DNA of 64,000 bases from SURF-43 sp964628985. GTDB taxonomy: Bacteria > Chloroflexota > Dehalococcoidia > UBA2979. Under the pieces are notes generated by a model that ran no database searches, had not been told where the DNA came from, and saw nothing but the letters and a program-made list of their open reading frames with translations. The stretch covers positions 6,398-70,397 of the forward strand of contig CAZVNJ010000009.1 in NCBI GenBank assembly GCA_964628985.1. Reading direction: 5' to 3'. Below are positions 8,385 to 17,304 of this stretch, piece after piece. Positions within the stretch are counted from its first letter, which is position 1. Each line of letters starts with the position of its first letter. Made by a program: the position numbers and the translations under genes.

Positions 8385-9434
8385 TTACTCCTCGATCGGA
8401 CCTGAACGGCATCCGGTCACGCCGCCAGCCCACCCAGCCTCGTTGTAGAGGGTGGAGTCGCCGAAGTAGGCCTCCCAGTCCGCCATGAGCCGGCCGAGGA
8501 TCGCGAGTTGCGTCGTGCGTACAGCCGGGTCGAAGTAGGCGTACGGGCACACGTGCAAGGGACGGCCGTTGTTGCCTGAGCCGGTGAGGATTCCGAATTC
8601 GACGAGGCCAAGTCCGGCGCTGCCCTGGCTGTTCAGCGGCCCGACCTCTGCAATCACCTGACCGACCGCCACGCGGTCGCCAGCGCGCACCGTCGGCTTG
8701 ACGACGTGCTCGAATTCGACCACCACGTAGCAGCGCCCTGCGAGGCCGTCCGGCTTCACCATCACCGAGACGTCGCCGAGTGTCGGCGTGCTCCAGAGAT
8801 CCGCAATGCGGTCGACGACGCCGTCGACCGCTGAGCGCACCTTGGTCCCCATCGGCGCGAGGTAGGTGGGCTGTGGGTTGGGCTTGTCGTTACCGGAAGA
8901 GGTGGAGGCGGCAGGGATGACGAAGCCAAACTCTGTATAGACACGATTGAGGAAGAGGGGGCGCGCGAACCGAGCGTCGCCGGCGCGACCGGTGGATGCG
9001 TCATACGGCGCGAGGTCTATCGGGTGGCGTTTGAGGACGGGCGCGACGCAATCGATGCCGACAGTTTGCCCGCTGGGGCCGCCCGCCTGGCCGGGCGGCG
9101 GAGCCGGAGGGGTGCTGCCTGCACCGGAAGGCGTGTTCGGCGTGGAGCTGAGTGGTGGGCTCGGTGCTGGGCTCGGTCTCGGGCTCGCTGCGTTCGGTGA
9201 GGTGCCCTCGGCGCCCGTCGGGCGTGGGGAGGAGGCGCCGGGTGTGCCGGGAGTGGCAGTGGTGCGGGCAGCCTCGATGTTGGAGGAGCCGAGGGCTGCG
9301 GGGGTGGCGTCTGAGGTGGTGTCCACGGTGGTCGAGACGCCCTCGCTACTGCAGGCGGCGAGCAGCAGCGCGAGGGCGCCGACGAAGAGGGCGCTCCGGG
9401 CGACCGTGGGGCGCGCAGGCGCGCGCGCGGGCAT
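8385..9434 (-). CDS. Lipoprotein with M23-like (degenerate) C-terminal domain
   Basis: 349 aa. A signal peptide ends in the lipobox LLAAC (Cys28), predicting a lipid-anchored exported protein. A Pro/Ser/Ala/Thr-rich linker (about 35-125) leads to a folded C-terminal part (about 130-349). Segments such as LAPMGTKVRSAVDGVV, RAGDRVAVGQVIAEVG and LVEFGI recall the LytM/M23 beta-fold, but the metal-binding HxxxD and HxH are not seen, so an enzyme is unlikely. Its ATG is only three bases past the stop of the polytopic membrane protein gene, so the two are probably co-translated and may act together. Confidence 0.6.
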   Translation of the reverse strand: MPARAPARPTVARSALFVGALALLLAACSSEGVSTTVDTTSDATPAALGSSNIEAARTTATPGTPGASSPRPTGAEGTSPNAASPRPSPAPSPPLSSTPNTPSGAGSTPPAPPPGQAGGPSGQTVGIDCVAPVLKRHPIDLAPYDASTGRAGDARFARPLFLNRVYTEFGFVIPAASTSSGNDKPNPQPTYLAPMGTKVRSAVDGVVDRIADLWSTPTLGDVSVMVKPDGLAGRCYVVVEFEHVVKPTVRAGDRVAVGQVIAEVGPLNSQGSAGLGLVEFGILTGSGNNGRPLHVCPYAYFDPAVRTTQLAILGRLMADWEAYFGDSTLYNEAGWAGGVTGCRSGPIEE

Positions 9435-9437
9435 GGG

Positions 9438-10616
9438 CTACGCGCTCGCGTCCTGCGTGCTGCCTCGGAGGGCCGGAAGCGCCGTGGCGATCGCGAGGAG
9501 GATCGCGAGGCCCATGATCGGCGTGCCAACCTGCTTGAGCGGCGCCGACTCCGCGAGCAGGCCGACGATGAAGATGGGCAGGCCCACGTTGATCCCGGCG
9601 AAGACGAGGTGATCCACGACCGGCGCCACCGGGCGTCGGAAGCGCATGACGAGCGCGAGGATCCCGTTCGTCATGACGCCGATGAAGATCGAGTGGTCGA
9701 GCGCGAGCAGCAGGTGCGTCGGCGGATCGAGCTCTTTCGAGAAGTACTTGCCGATGAGGTAGACAAGGATGCCGAGGTTCACGATGAGGAAGACGAGCGC
9801 CATGGCGCCGTGGCGGGCTGTGCCGGCAGTCATGAACGACGGCGACATGAGCGGGCCTCGCAGCCGGACGATGAGGATCACGAGGCCGATGATCTCGAAC
9901 GGCAGGCTGAAGGTGACGAGCGGGACGATGTCGGCGAGCAGTCCGATGATGACCAGGATGCCGCCCAGGAGCGGTAGGCCGATCTGGAACCAGCCTGCGC
10001 GCGTGGCTCGTCGGAGCACCGATCCTGGATCGAGGGCCCACTCGATCAGCGCCATGCCGACGGGTACGAGGAAGCCGACGACCATGGCGGCGGGGTGGGC
10101 CTCCGCGGTCGTCTCCGGGATGCCGTCCGAGCCGGCCAGGCGTAGGCCAAGCAGGATGCCGAGGATGGCGCCGAGGACGGACATCAGGACCGCGGCGAGC
10201 ATGCCGATGTGCGGGACGCTGAGGGTCCGTCCTCCAGCCTGGCGGACGCACCATCCGAACATCGCGAGGATGACGAGCCCGACGAGGGTGCCGAGGATGG
10301 GGCGCATGACGCCGTAGGTGGTGAGGAAGGCGAGCGCGTAGCCCGCGATGGTGAGCGGGGCGGCGTAGCCGATGAATCGTGCGAAGCCGGCGTCTGTGCC
10401 CGGGGCATCGCCGAGGGCGAACAGCCAGAGGGCGGAGGCGAACACGCCGAGGGTGATCCACCCGAGCGTGCCGACGTGGACATGGGTGAGGAGGACCTTG
10501 CGGTCGAACTCCACTGCATCAATACCGTTGAGGATGCCGATGACGACAGTGACGGTAAAGAGGGCGAGGGCGGCGGAGAGGAGCAGGCGTACCTGCGCGG
10601 CGTGCGGGCTGGCCAT
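9438..10616 (-). CDS. Polytopic membrane protein, possibly heme-copper-oxidase-like
   Basis: 392 aa, about twelve hydrophobic segments. Histidines lie within or near segments: LLTHVHVGTLGW (H45, H47), VPHIG (H136), EAHPAAMV (H174) and ALDHSIF near residue 310. This pattern recalls proteins related to heme-copper oxidase subunit I or NnrS, but I cannot place it in a named family. GAGGTG precedes the ATG. First gene of a two-gene unit with the lipoprotein. The NirK-like gene is about 7 kb away, so a role in NO or nitrite metabolism is only a guess. Confidence 0.5.
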   Translation of the reverse strand: MASPHAAQVRLLLSAALALFTVTVVIGILNGIDAVEFDRKVLLTHVHVGTLGWITLGVFASALWLFALGDAPGTDAGFARFIGYAAPLTIAGYALAFLTTYGVMRPILGTLVGLVILAMFGWCVRQAGGRTLSVPHIGMLAAVLMSVLGAILGILLGLRLAGSDGIPETTAEAHPAAMVVGFLVPVGMALIEWALDPGSVLRRATRAGWFQIGLPLLGGILVIIGLLADIVPLVTFSLPFEIIGLVILIVRLRGPLMSPSFMTAGTARHGAMALVFLIVNLGILVYLIGKYFSKELDPPTHLLLALDHSIFIGVMTNGILALVMRFRRPVAPVVDHLVFAGINVGLPIFIVGLLAESAPLKQVGTPIMGLAILLAIATALPALRGSTQDASA

Positions 10617-10795
10617 GGGACACCTCGATCGGGCGGGGAGCGTCGGTCAGGCGGCGCGACTATAACGGATTGAAATACCGCCGCAACCGGCGGGAGCCGA
10701 AACGCCCGTCCGCCGCAGGCCGGCCGCAGATTCGGCAGTCCAGCCGCCGGATTTGCGGCGGGGGTAGTATGCGCGCGGCGTGCGAGGAGGTGGCT

Positions 10796-12112
10796 GTGGC
10801 GACCGAGACGCCAGTGAGCGGGGCGCCTATCGAGAAGGCGACCCCCGGGCGGCGACCCTACTACGGCTATTACATCGTTGGCGGGGCGCTGATCGCGCAG
10901 CTGATTTCCACCGGGGCGCAAAACTCCGTGGCCGGTGCGTTCATGTCGCCGATGACGCGAGAACTCGACTGGACCCGCGCGGAGTTCACCTACGGGCTCA
11001 CGGTGAGCCGGTTCGTTGCGGCGGGTGCCGGGATCTTCATTGGCGTGTGGGTGGACAAGTACGGCGGCCGGCGGCTGATGTTCATCGGTGCGCTGCTGCT
11101 CTCACTCACCACGTTCCTGACAGGCTATGTGCACGACATCTGGGAATGGGTATTGCTGCGCGGCCTCGTCCTGACGCTGGGCGCGTCGATGGTGGGGAAC
11201 CTCGTCGTCAATGTGACGGTGTCCAAGTGGTGGGTGGAGAAACGTGGACGGATGATCGGGTTCTCCGCGATGGGAGTGTCCCTCGCGGGTGTGGTGTTCC
11301 CGCCTCTGTCCGCGTTCCTGATCGAGGAGTTCGGCTGGCGGATGGCCTGGCATCTGCTTGCGATCCTGTCGATCGCCCTCGTCGTACCCGTGTCGATGAT
11401 CATGCGACGAGCGCCGGAGGACTACGGCCTCTTCCCGGACGGACGGAACGCAGAGGAGATGAAGGGCCGCGCCGGTGCGGTGCAGGCGGCCGACTTCGCC
11501 AACTCGTTCACGCGCCGCGAGGCGCTGCGCACGCCAGCGCTCTACCTCATCGTGCTGTCGTTCGGACTCGGCGGTGTGGGGCTGGGGACCATGCTGCTGC
11601 AGACGCTGCCGTTCCTCACGGATCAGGATTACTCCGTGGCCCAGGCAGCGTTTTACACGAGCCTGATGTCGTTTTTCGCGCTGATCTCGAAGGTGGGCTG
11701 GGGCTGGATGGCAGATCGGGTGCCGCCAAACCGGCTCGCCGCGTTCTCCTTCGTGCTCTCCGGCTGTGCCATCACGGGAGTGGTGTACATGGCTGAGGCG
11801 CGCGCGCTCATCCCCCTCGGGATCGCGTTCGCCGCAGTCGGCTGGGGATTCGGAGGCCAGATTCCGCTGCAGGAGACAATCTGGGGTTCCTACTTCGGGC
11901 GTCGCTACCTCGGTTCGGTGCGGAGTGTGGCGATGCCGATCTCGCTGCTGATTGGCGCGGGTGCGCCGCTGTTCGTGTCCTGGTATTACGACACCGTGGG
12001 CAACTACCACGGGGTCTTCCTGGGCATCGGCGGGCTCTGGTTCCTCGCGGCGGGTATCGTGCTGCTCGTGCGACGTCCGACGAAGCCATCTGCCGCGGTG
12101 GCGATGGTGTAG
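10796..12112 (+). CDS. MFS transporter, oxalate/formate- or monocarboxylate-carrier-like
   Basis: 438 aa from a GTG at 10796, chosen because GAGGAGG lies five bases upstream; earlier in-frame starts have no such site. Begins its first membrane segment with YYGYYIVGGAL, has motif A GVWVDKYGGRRLM, and the C-half element GSVRSVAMPI. Same paralogous group as the carriers at 2464-3804 and 50782-52080. Twelve membrane segments, cytoplasmic membrane, substrate unknown. Followed after 23 bases by the CopD/DUF2269-like gene. Confidence 0.85.
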   Translation: MATETPVSGAPIEKATPGRRPYYGYYIVGGALIAQLISTGAQNSVAGAFMSPMTRELDWTRAEFTYGLTVSRFVAAGAGIFIGVWVDKYGGRRLMFIGALLLSLTTFLTGYVHDIWEWVLLRGLVLTLGASMVGNLVVNVTVSKWWVEKRGRMIGFSAMGVSLAGVVFPPLSAFLIEEFGWRMAWHLLAILSIALVVPVSMIMRRAPEDYGLFPDGRNAEEMKGRAGAVQAADFANSFTRREALRTPALYLIVLSFGLGGVGLGTMLLQTLPFLTDQDYSVAQAAFYTSLMSFFALISKVGWGWMADRVPPNRLAAFSFVLSGCAITGVVYMAEARALIPLGIAFAAVGWGFGGQIPLQETIWGSYFGRRYLGSVRSVAMPISLLIGAGAPLFVSWYYDTVGNYHGVFLGIGGLWFLAAGIVLLVRRPTKPSAAVAMV

Positions 12113-12135
12113 TTGCTAGCAGATCGAGGTGCGAC

Positions 12136-12636
12136 GTGAATGGTGAGTTGATCCTGATCCGTGCGCTGCACGTGCTGCCTGGTGTGATCTGGGTAGGCGG
12201 CGCCTCGCTGATGGCCTGGGTGATCGAGCCGGCACTGCGCCGGGCGGGCCCCACGGTGCAGGGGCCGGCGATGCGAGCGTTCGGCAAGCGGCTGACGAGC
12301 ACGCTGCTCACCGCCGCCGGGGTGACGATCATTATGGGTATCGTCTTGGTCGTGAGGACCCCGGGGTACGAGTTCGCGGACCTGTTCACGACGGCCTGGG
12401 GATGGGCGATCGGCCTCGGCTTCGTCGCATCGATCATCGCAAGCGGCTTCGGCAGCATGTCGGCGCGCGCGCTCCGCCAGATGGATGCCGTCGGGGCGGC
12501 GATCAACGGAGCGCCGACCGCAGACCAGGCGGCGGCGATGGGCGCGTTGCAGGCGCAGTTGCGCCGGAACGCCCGCGTGGCATCCGTGCTCGGCCTGACG
12601 ACCGTGATCCTGATGGTCAGCGCTCGGTATGTGTAG
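12136..12636 (+). CDS. CopD/DUF2269-like membrane protein
   Basis: 166 aa, GTG start with GAGGTG five bases upstream. Four hydrophobic segments; the N-terminal LHVLPGVIWVGGAS is the typical opening of DUF2269/CopD-type integral membrane proteins, with a single His (about residue 12) that could bind a cofactor. Role not established. It ends three bases before the CorA gene start, suggesting co-transcription. Confidence 0.6.
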   Translation: MNGELILIRALHVLPGVIWVGGASLMAWVIEPALRRAGPTVQGPAMRAFGKRLTSTLLTAAGVTIIMGIVLVVRTPGYEFADLFTTAWGWAIGLGFVASIIASGFGSMSARALRQMDAVGAAINGAPTADQAAAMGALQAQLRRNARVASVLGLTTVILMVSARYV

Positions 12637-12639
12637 CGC

Positions 12640-13605
12640 GTGCTGACCATCCGCGCACGACGGTCGGACGGCACGCTGGCCCTCGGACTGTCGTTCGAGG
12701 AGGGTGTCGCGCTACTCGGGGACCAGCAGGCGCTCGTCTGGTTCGACCTCGACGAGGAATCCCGGGACGAGGTCCACGCCGTGGGCGCGGCGCTCTCGCT
12801 GAACCACCTGACCGTCGAGGACTTCACGCACCGCCGCCAGCGCGGCAAGTTCGAGCAGTTCGAGGGCTACTCGGTCCTGGTGATGCACGCGTTTGCCTAC
12901 GAGAGTGGCGTCCCTCGCCTAGACGAGCATGAGCTCGACGTGGCCGTCGGCCGGAACTGGGTGCTGACGGGCCGGGATCCCCGGTTGGCCGCACTCGTGC
13001 CAGGAGCCTCGCTTGACGCGCACCTGCCCTCGATGCTCGGGGCGACCGCTGACTTCCTGCTATACGCCATCGCGGACCGCGTGGTGGACTCGATGTTCCC
13101 GGTACTCGACGAGATGCTCGATGACGTGGACACGCTTGAGGGACTGATCGTGGGCGGCGATGGGCCCACGCTCCTGGAGCGGATCTTCACCATGAAGCGG
13201 AACGGGGTTGTGCTCCGCAAACTGGTTGCTCCCCACCTTGAGATCTTTTCCAGGCTGGCGTCCCCCGCCTTTGGCGTGGCGAGGCCTGAGCACGTGATCT
13301 ACTTCCGCGACGTGCAGGACCACCTGATCCGTGTCCACGACATCGTGGACTCCTATCGCGAATTGATGGCTGCGGCACTCGAGGTGCACCTGTCGACGGT
13401 GAACAATCGGCTGAACGACGTGATGAAGCGGCTCACCGTGCTGACGGCGATGTTCCTGCCTCTGACCTTCATCACGGGCGCCTTTGGGATGAACATGGTC
13501 GAGTCGCCTGTATGGTCGGACCCGGCGTTCTGGATCATCGGCGCTGGGATGGGGGGCGTTGCCCTGGGGCAGTGGCTCTTCTTCAAGGCGCGCGGCTGGG
13601 CGTAG
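12640..13605 (+). CDS. corA: CorA family divalent-cation (Mg2+) transporter
   Basis: 321 aa, GTG start immediately after the preceding stop. A long soluble N-terminal domain (about 1-255) with alpha-helical funnel segments, then two C-terminal membrane helices. The family signature GMN (FGMNM, near residue 283) ends the first helix, and the periplasmic loop ESPVWSDP follows. Length is normal for CorA. It forms a pentameric Mg2+/Co2+ (or Zn2+ for ZntB-like members) channel in the cytoplasmic membrane; which metal is not decided by sequence. Confidence 0.9.
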   Translation: MLTIRARRSDGTLALGLSFEEGVALLGDQQALVWFDLDEESRDEVHAVGAALSLNHLTVEDFTHRRQRGKFEQFEGYSVLVMHAFAYESGVPRLDEHELDVAVGRNWVLTGRDPRLAALVPGASLDAHLPSMLGATADFLLYAIADRVVDSMFPVLDEMLDDVDTLEGLIVGGDGPTLLERIFTMKRNGVVLRKLVAPHLEIFSRLASPAFGVARPEHVIYFRDVQDHLIRVHDIVDSYRELMAAALEVHLSTVNNRLNDVMKRLTVLTAMFLPLTFITGAFGMNMVESPVWSDPAFWIIGAGMGGVALGQWLFFKARGWA

Positions 13606-13639
13606 GCCGCGCCGCCTCGACGGATGGGGGCGAGGGCGG

Positions 13640-14338
13640 CTACTTGATGCGCTCCGCGCGGACGATCAGCCGGCTGGCGTACTTGTGGGTTTCTGGGTCG
13701 AACTTCCCGCTGCAGGTGAAGAGAGTGATCGAGTCCACCTTCACGTTGCTGCTCCAGTACTGACTCCAGTCAGTGCCCTCAGCCGGTACCTGCTCAGCCC
13801 AGACGACTGAGTACTTCAGCGTCTGCCCGTTGATCTCGATGTCGATGCGGTCCCCGGCGCCCAGTTGGTCGAGGTCCCAGAAGACAGCTGGGCCGGTGTA
13901 GCGTTGGCCGACAGACTCGATCACTCGGTTGAGGTCTGCATGGGCGCCAAAGACGGCGTTTTTCCCGCTCCCGGGGTAGCCGCCGTGGCCGGGGAAGGCG
14001 GAGAGGTCGTACCAGGCGACGTCGACGGCGCTATATGGCTCGGGCATCGCATCTCCCGCGACCGCCCAGGCGCCCACCGGCGCATTGACGCCGATCGCGG
14101 GGATCTTGAGCCGCGCGAAGTCAGTGCCCTTCGGTTCTCCATACTTCTTCGTCCACGTGGTGACGGAGTCCTGCACCCGAGCCGGGTCGTTCCCGGCCGA
14201 CGGTACGCCCGCGGCGGAACCCTTCGATGTAACGGAGATGCCGTCCCCACCCAGTTGGCCGGTGGCGACGAGGACGGCGCTCAGCAGCGCGACGCCGCCG
14301 ATGACAGCGAGGATGAGCATCTGGGCCTGGCGGGTCAT
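13640..14338 (-). CDS. Sortase (class E/F-like transpeptidase)
   Basis: 232 aa from the ATG at 14338 (GGAGACG upstream). One N-terminal membrane anchor (about 7-27), then a sortase barrel. The catalytic triad is complete: H133 (FGAHAD), C209 (TLFTC, the sortase signature) and R223 (ASRLIV). Sortases cleave a C-terminal sorting motif and link exported proteins to the cell wall or other acceptors on the outside of monoderm cells. No LPxTG-type substrate was seen nearby. A second sortase lies in the flagellar region (29578-30273); the two are only distantly alike. Confidence 0.9.
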   Translation of the reverse strand: MTRQAQMLILAVIGGVALLSAVLVATGQLGGDGISVTSKGSAAGVPSAGNDPARVQDSVTTWTKKYGEPKGTDFARLKIPAIGVNAPVGAWAVAGDAMPEPYSAVDVAWYDLSAFPGHGGYPGSGKNAVFGAHADLNRVIESVGQRYTGPAVFWDLDQLGAGDRIDIEINGQTLKYSVVWAEQVPAEGTDWSQYWSSNVKVDSITLFTCSGKFDPETHKYASRLIVRAERIK

Positions 14339-14540
14339 CACGTCTCCAACAACAGGTGATGGGCATCAGCGGATGAGCGTTTCCACTCCCATATTAGGCA
14401 CGCGCACTCGCGATGGCGACAGTGCCCGCCTGGGCTGGAGTGTTCTGTGTGACGCCTCCCGACACCGTCAGGTTCCCGGCCCACCCTGGACCCGGCGTGC
14501 GAGGCCTACCGAGTCGCGAGGGCAGGCCGATGATCACGGC

Positions 14541-14699
14541 ATGACGGATGTGCTCGTGGCCCTCGGCGCGTCGCTGATCCTCGCCTTCGTGTTGTCGGGG
14601 CCGAGAGGACGTGCGCACAGAGCCGAGGCCGCGGCCGCGCAGACGAAGGCGCCCAAAGCGGCCAGGGCCAAGGCCGCCAAGACCAGTCGCTCGGAGTAG
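14541..14699 (+). CDS. Possible small membrane protein
   Basis: 52 aa if real. One hydrophobic segment (about 4-19, LVALGASLILAFVLSG) followed by a very basic Ala/Lys/Arg tail. A GAGGGCAGG sequence lies about 15 bases upstream, a bit far. It occupies an otherwise empty gap between the divergent sortase and the convergent SDR gene. Could be a chance frame in G+C-rich DNA. Confidence 0.3.
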   Translation: MTDVLVALGASLILAFVLSGPRGRAHRAEAAAAQTKAPKAARAKAAKTSRSE

Positions 14700-14701
14700 G
14701 G

Positions 14702-15580
14702 CTAACCCCGCGGCATCCGCATTCCGATCCAGGTGAGGGTGTCCATCAGCCGATCCGGGAGCAGGCGCACCGCGAGCGCGCGCATGCGCGCGTCCCGGCC
14801 CACGAAGTAGCGCGTCTTCGGCCGCCGGGCACGCACGGCATGGGCGACCGCCTCGGCCACACGTTCAGGCGCGATGCCGCCTCGTCCCGCGCGCTCACCG
14901 GAGCGCCGAGCCGCCTCGACGTACGGGGCGTAGCGCGCCCGGGCGTCCGGGGGCATCTCCGCAGCGACCTCGCCAGCGAGTGCGAGGCCCTTCTCCCAGA
15001 TCGGCGTGTCGATCGCGCCGGGCTCGACCAGGCTCACGCTGATGTCCCACGGCTTCATCTCCAGCCGGAGCGAGTCCCCGAGCGCCTCGAGGGCGTGTTT
15101 CGAGGCGGCGTAGGGGCCGTAGAACGGCGGGGCATGCTTACCGGCGATCGAGGACATGATCACGATTCGCCCATGGCCGCGACGCACGAGCGGCATGAAT
15201 GCCTGAGTGACTGCCACTGTGCCGAAGAGGTTCACCTCGAACTGCTGGAGCAGACGCTCGCGGCCGAGGTACTCCCATGCGCCGCCGACGGCGATCCCCG
15301 CGTTGTTCACCACGGCACCCAGGCCACCCGCCCCGGTGGCGGTGCCCACCTGCTGCACGGCAGCCACAATCGAGGCGGCGTCGGTGACATCGAGCAGCAC
15401 CGGGACGATCAGGGCGCCCCCGCGGCGCCGCAGCGTCTCGCCGTCCTCGACGCGTCGCACCCCGGCGAAAACCCGATGTCCAAGCGCGGCGAGGTGCAGC
15501 GCGGTGGCGGCACCGATGCCGGTAGAGGCGCCCGTGATCAGGACTGCGCCGGTATTTGCCGGACGGGTCGCGCGGGCCAA
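14702..15580 (-). CDS. Short-chain dehydrogenase/reductase (SDR)
   Basis: 292 aa from a TTG at 15580, placed two bases after the stop of the SnoaL-like gene; no ATG or GTG fits the family's N-terminus. Classical SDR marks: TGASTGIG (about 17-24), NNAG, the active-site Ser in MSSIAG, and YAASK. Fold and order are those of NAD(P)-dependent oxidoreductases of alcohols and ketones. Translationally coupled to the upstream SnoaL-like gene, which may act on the same small molecule. Confidence 0.85.
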   Translation of the reverse strand: MARATRPANTGAVLITGASTGIGAATALHLAALGHRVFAGVRRVEDGETLRRRGGALIVPVLLDVTDAASIVAAVQQVGTATGAGGLGAVVNNAGIAVGGAWEYLGRERLLQQFEVNLFGTVAVTQAFMPLVRRGHGRIVIMSSIAGKHAPPFYGPYAASKHALEALGDSLRLEMKPWDISVSLVEPGAIDTPIWEKGLALAGEVAAEMPPDARARYAPYVEAARRSGERAGRGGIAPERVAEAVAHAVRARRPKTRYFVGRDARMRALAVRLLPDRLMDTLTWIGMRMPRG

Positions 15581-15582
15581 GG

Positions 15583-15972
15583 CTAGTCCCGGACGACGGT
15601 GCGCGAGGTAAAGCGCCAGGCGCCCTCGACGCGTCGGAGCGTGTCCTGGTACCGCGCGGTGGTGACCAGCGTCGCCGGCTCGCCGCCCCCCGTCTTCAAC
15701 AACTGCAGGTAACACGATATCGACGCCTCGTCGCCCTCGCCGTCAATGAGGACGTTGTTCACCCAGTGGCGGGACCCGGGCATGCGCGCGGCAAAGTCGG
15801 CTGCGAACGCCTCCAGTTCTGCCGTTCCGGTGCGTGTACGTCCGCCAGAAGTGAAAGAGCCATCAGGCGTATAGGTGGCTGCCCACGCCGCAGCGTCCGC
15901 GGAGTCGATCGCGTGGTTGTAGCGGGCGAGCAGGTCCTGGATCTCGATGCGGTCGGCGATGGAGAGCGGCAC
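15583..15972 (-). CDS. SnoaL-like / nuclear transport factor 2-like domain protein
   Basis: 129 aa, GTG start with GAGGAGGT upstream. The N-terminus (IEIQDLLARYNHAIDSAD) and the sequence YTPDGSFTSGG are typical of the SnoaL-like (PF13577) cone-shaped alpha+beta fold, often found in small ligand-binding proteins or isomerases and hydratases. Directly followed by an SDR gene with a two-base gap. Enzyme activity, if any, unknown. Confidence 0.75.
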   Translation of the reverse strand: MPLSIADRIEIQDLLARYNHAIDSADAAAWAATYTPDGSFTSGGRTRTGTAELEAFAADFAARMPGSRHWVNNVLIDGEGDEASISCYLQLLKTGGGEPATLVTTARYQDTLRRVEGAWRFTSRTVVRD

Positions 15973-16034
15973 GTGTGACCTCCTCGTGGTGGGGAGGCCA
16001 ATCGTAGCGCCCGCGCGGGCGGGCCCCGGCCAGA

Positions 16035-17021
16035 CTAGACGCCGACGAGGTGCAAGTGGCCGCGTCGCGGCGCTGTGCGTTGCCCTCCCCCGACCACGGC
16101 GTTGAGGACGGGTGGGGCGGTGACGCCCTCAAGGGCTGCCTCGAACGACCGCAGGAGGTCCGCTTCCGCGAAGAGATCCGCCGGCTCGATGCCGCCTCCG
16201 GCGATGGTGTCCAGCGCCTCGGAGACCGCGAGCGCCGTCGAGTCCGCCGGGACGAGCGGCACCGTCACGATGCTGCCGCCTGTGCGCGTCGCCAGGGTGC
16301 CCCCGTAGGCGTCCCCGGTACCGGTAATCGTCGTGGTGAAGGAGGAAAGGACCACCTCGATGGCCAGGTGTTGAGACTGGCGCGCCGTGAGCAAGGCGGT
16401 TGTGCCGTCGTTGAATTCGACCTCCGTGACGATGGCCTGTGCTCGGCCGCGCGGCGGGCCATAGGCGTGCGCGACAACGCTCCGTGCGTGGGTGCCAGCG
16501 AGATGCGCCGCCAGCGTGGTCAGATCCCCGGCTGTGAGGCGCAGGTCCTCGGGTGTGTCGACCGTGATCGAGGCGGTCCGCAGACGGGCAAGACTCCGGG
16601 CGGCCTGCATGGCCGCGGTGATCGGTGCCTGGTGCCAGAGCGGTCGAAGGACGGCGGCGGAGCCTCCGGTGCGCGCAAGCATCGCCAGCGTGTCAGGTTC
16701 CAGGGCGTCGCCTGTCAGCAAGACAGCGCTGCCGCGGCTGGCGGCGGCTGCGGCCTCCGTGGCGGCGTCGAAGAGGTCGAGCAGGACGGTCGAGCCCGGC
16801 CCTCGGCGGAGCATCTCGCGCGGGTGCTGGTAGCGCGCCGTGCAGGTGAGGCGGCCTCTGAGGGCGATTGACGCGGCGGCGAGGGAAGCAGCCGACGGGT
16901 CACCGATGGCGACCGGGACGAACCGCTGCGCCTCGAGCGCGCGCAGGAGGGCAGGAGTGCGCTCGGTCCATCCGCAGATGGCGAGCGTGTCCAGCGTGGA
17001 TGCGCCGAATGGAGCCTGCAT
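16035..17021 (-). CDS. Gfo/Idh/MocA-like protein (uncertain)
   Basis: 328 aa from the ATG at 17021; the frame stays open further upstream but only as the antisense of the flagellin gene. The start has no clear ribosome site, so it may lie slightly elsewhere. The N-terminus has a Rossmann-like LAICGWTERTPALLRALEAQ, and later segments (VTEVEFNDGTTALLTAR) resemble the beta-sheet domain of Gfo/Idh/MocA sugar-type oxidoreductases. No EKP motif is found, so it may be inactive or use another substrate. It lies divergent from flagellin 1, so a link to filament sugar modification is conceivable but unproven. Confidence 0.45.
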   Translation of the reverse strand: MQAPFGASTLDTLAICGWTERTPALLRALEAQRFVPVAIGDPSAASLAAASIALRGRLTCTARYQHPREMLRRGPGSTVLLDLFDAATEAAAAASRGSAVLLTGDALEPDTLAMLARTGGSAAVLRPLWHQAPITAAMQAARSLARLRTASITVDTPEDLRLTAGDLTTLAAHLAGTHARSVVAHAYGPPRGRAQAIVTEVEFNDGTTALLTARQSQHLAIEVVLSSFTTTITGTGDAYGGTLATRTGGSIVTVPLVPADSTALAVSEALDTIAGGGIEPADLFAEADLLRSFEAALEGVTAPPVLNAVVGGGQRTAPRRGHLHLVGV

Positions 17022-17169
17022 GGGGGGACGGTAGGAGCGAGCAACCGTGGCGCTGCATGGGGGAGACCCTGAGAGGTGAGGGTTGCGGAACCTGATCTCC
17101 CGCGCCGGTGCTCCTGTCGCCGGATCGCAGCGTGCGCACCGGTTCGAGGGTCGAGGTCCGGCAACACGT

Positions 17170-17209
17170 TTTCCCGGAGGCCTAAAGGCGGGTGGGTGGC
17201 TGCCGATGA
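17170..17209 (+). promoter_or_regulatory. Putative sigma-28 promoter of flagellin 1
   Basis: TAAA (17183-17186), exactly 15 bases, then GCCGATGA (17202-17209): seven of eight bases of the enterobacterial FliA -10 consensus with its exact spacing. A TTTCCCGGAGG block sits just upstream (17170-17180), as at other flagellar promoters here. Confidence 0.7.
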
Positions 17210-17304
17210 TGGCGGGTGAGGAGTGGTGGTGTCCGGAACCGCCGCGAGTCGAACCCATCCGGCAGGGACGCCGGGGACAACTCTGAGGCTTAGGAGGCCG
17301 AACG

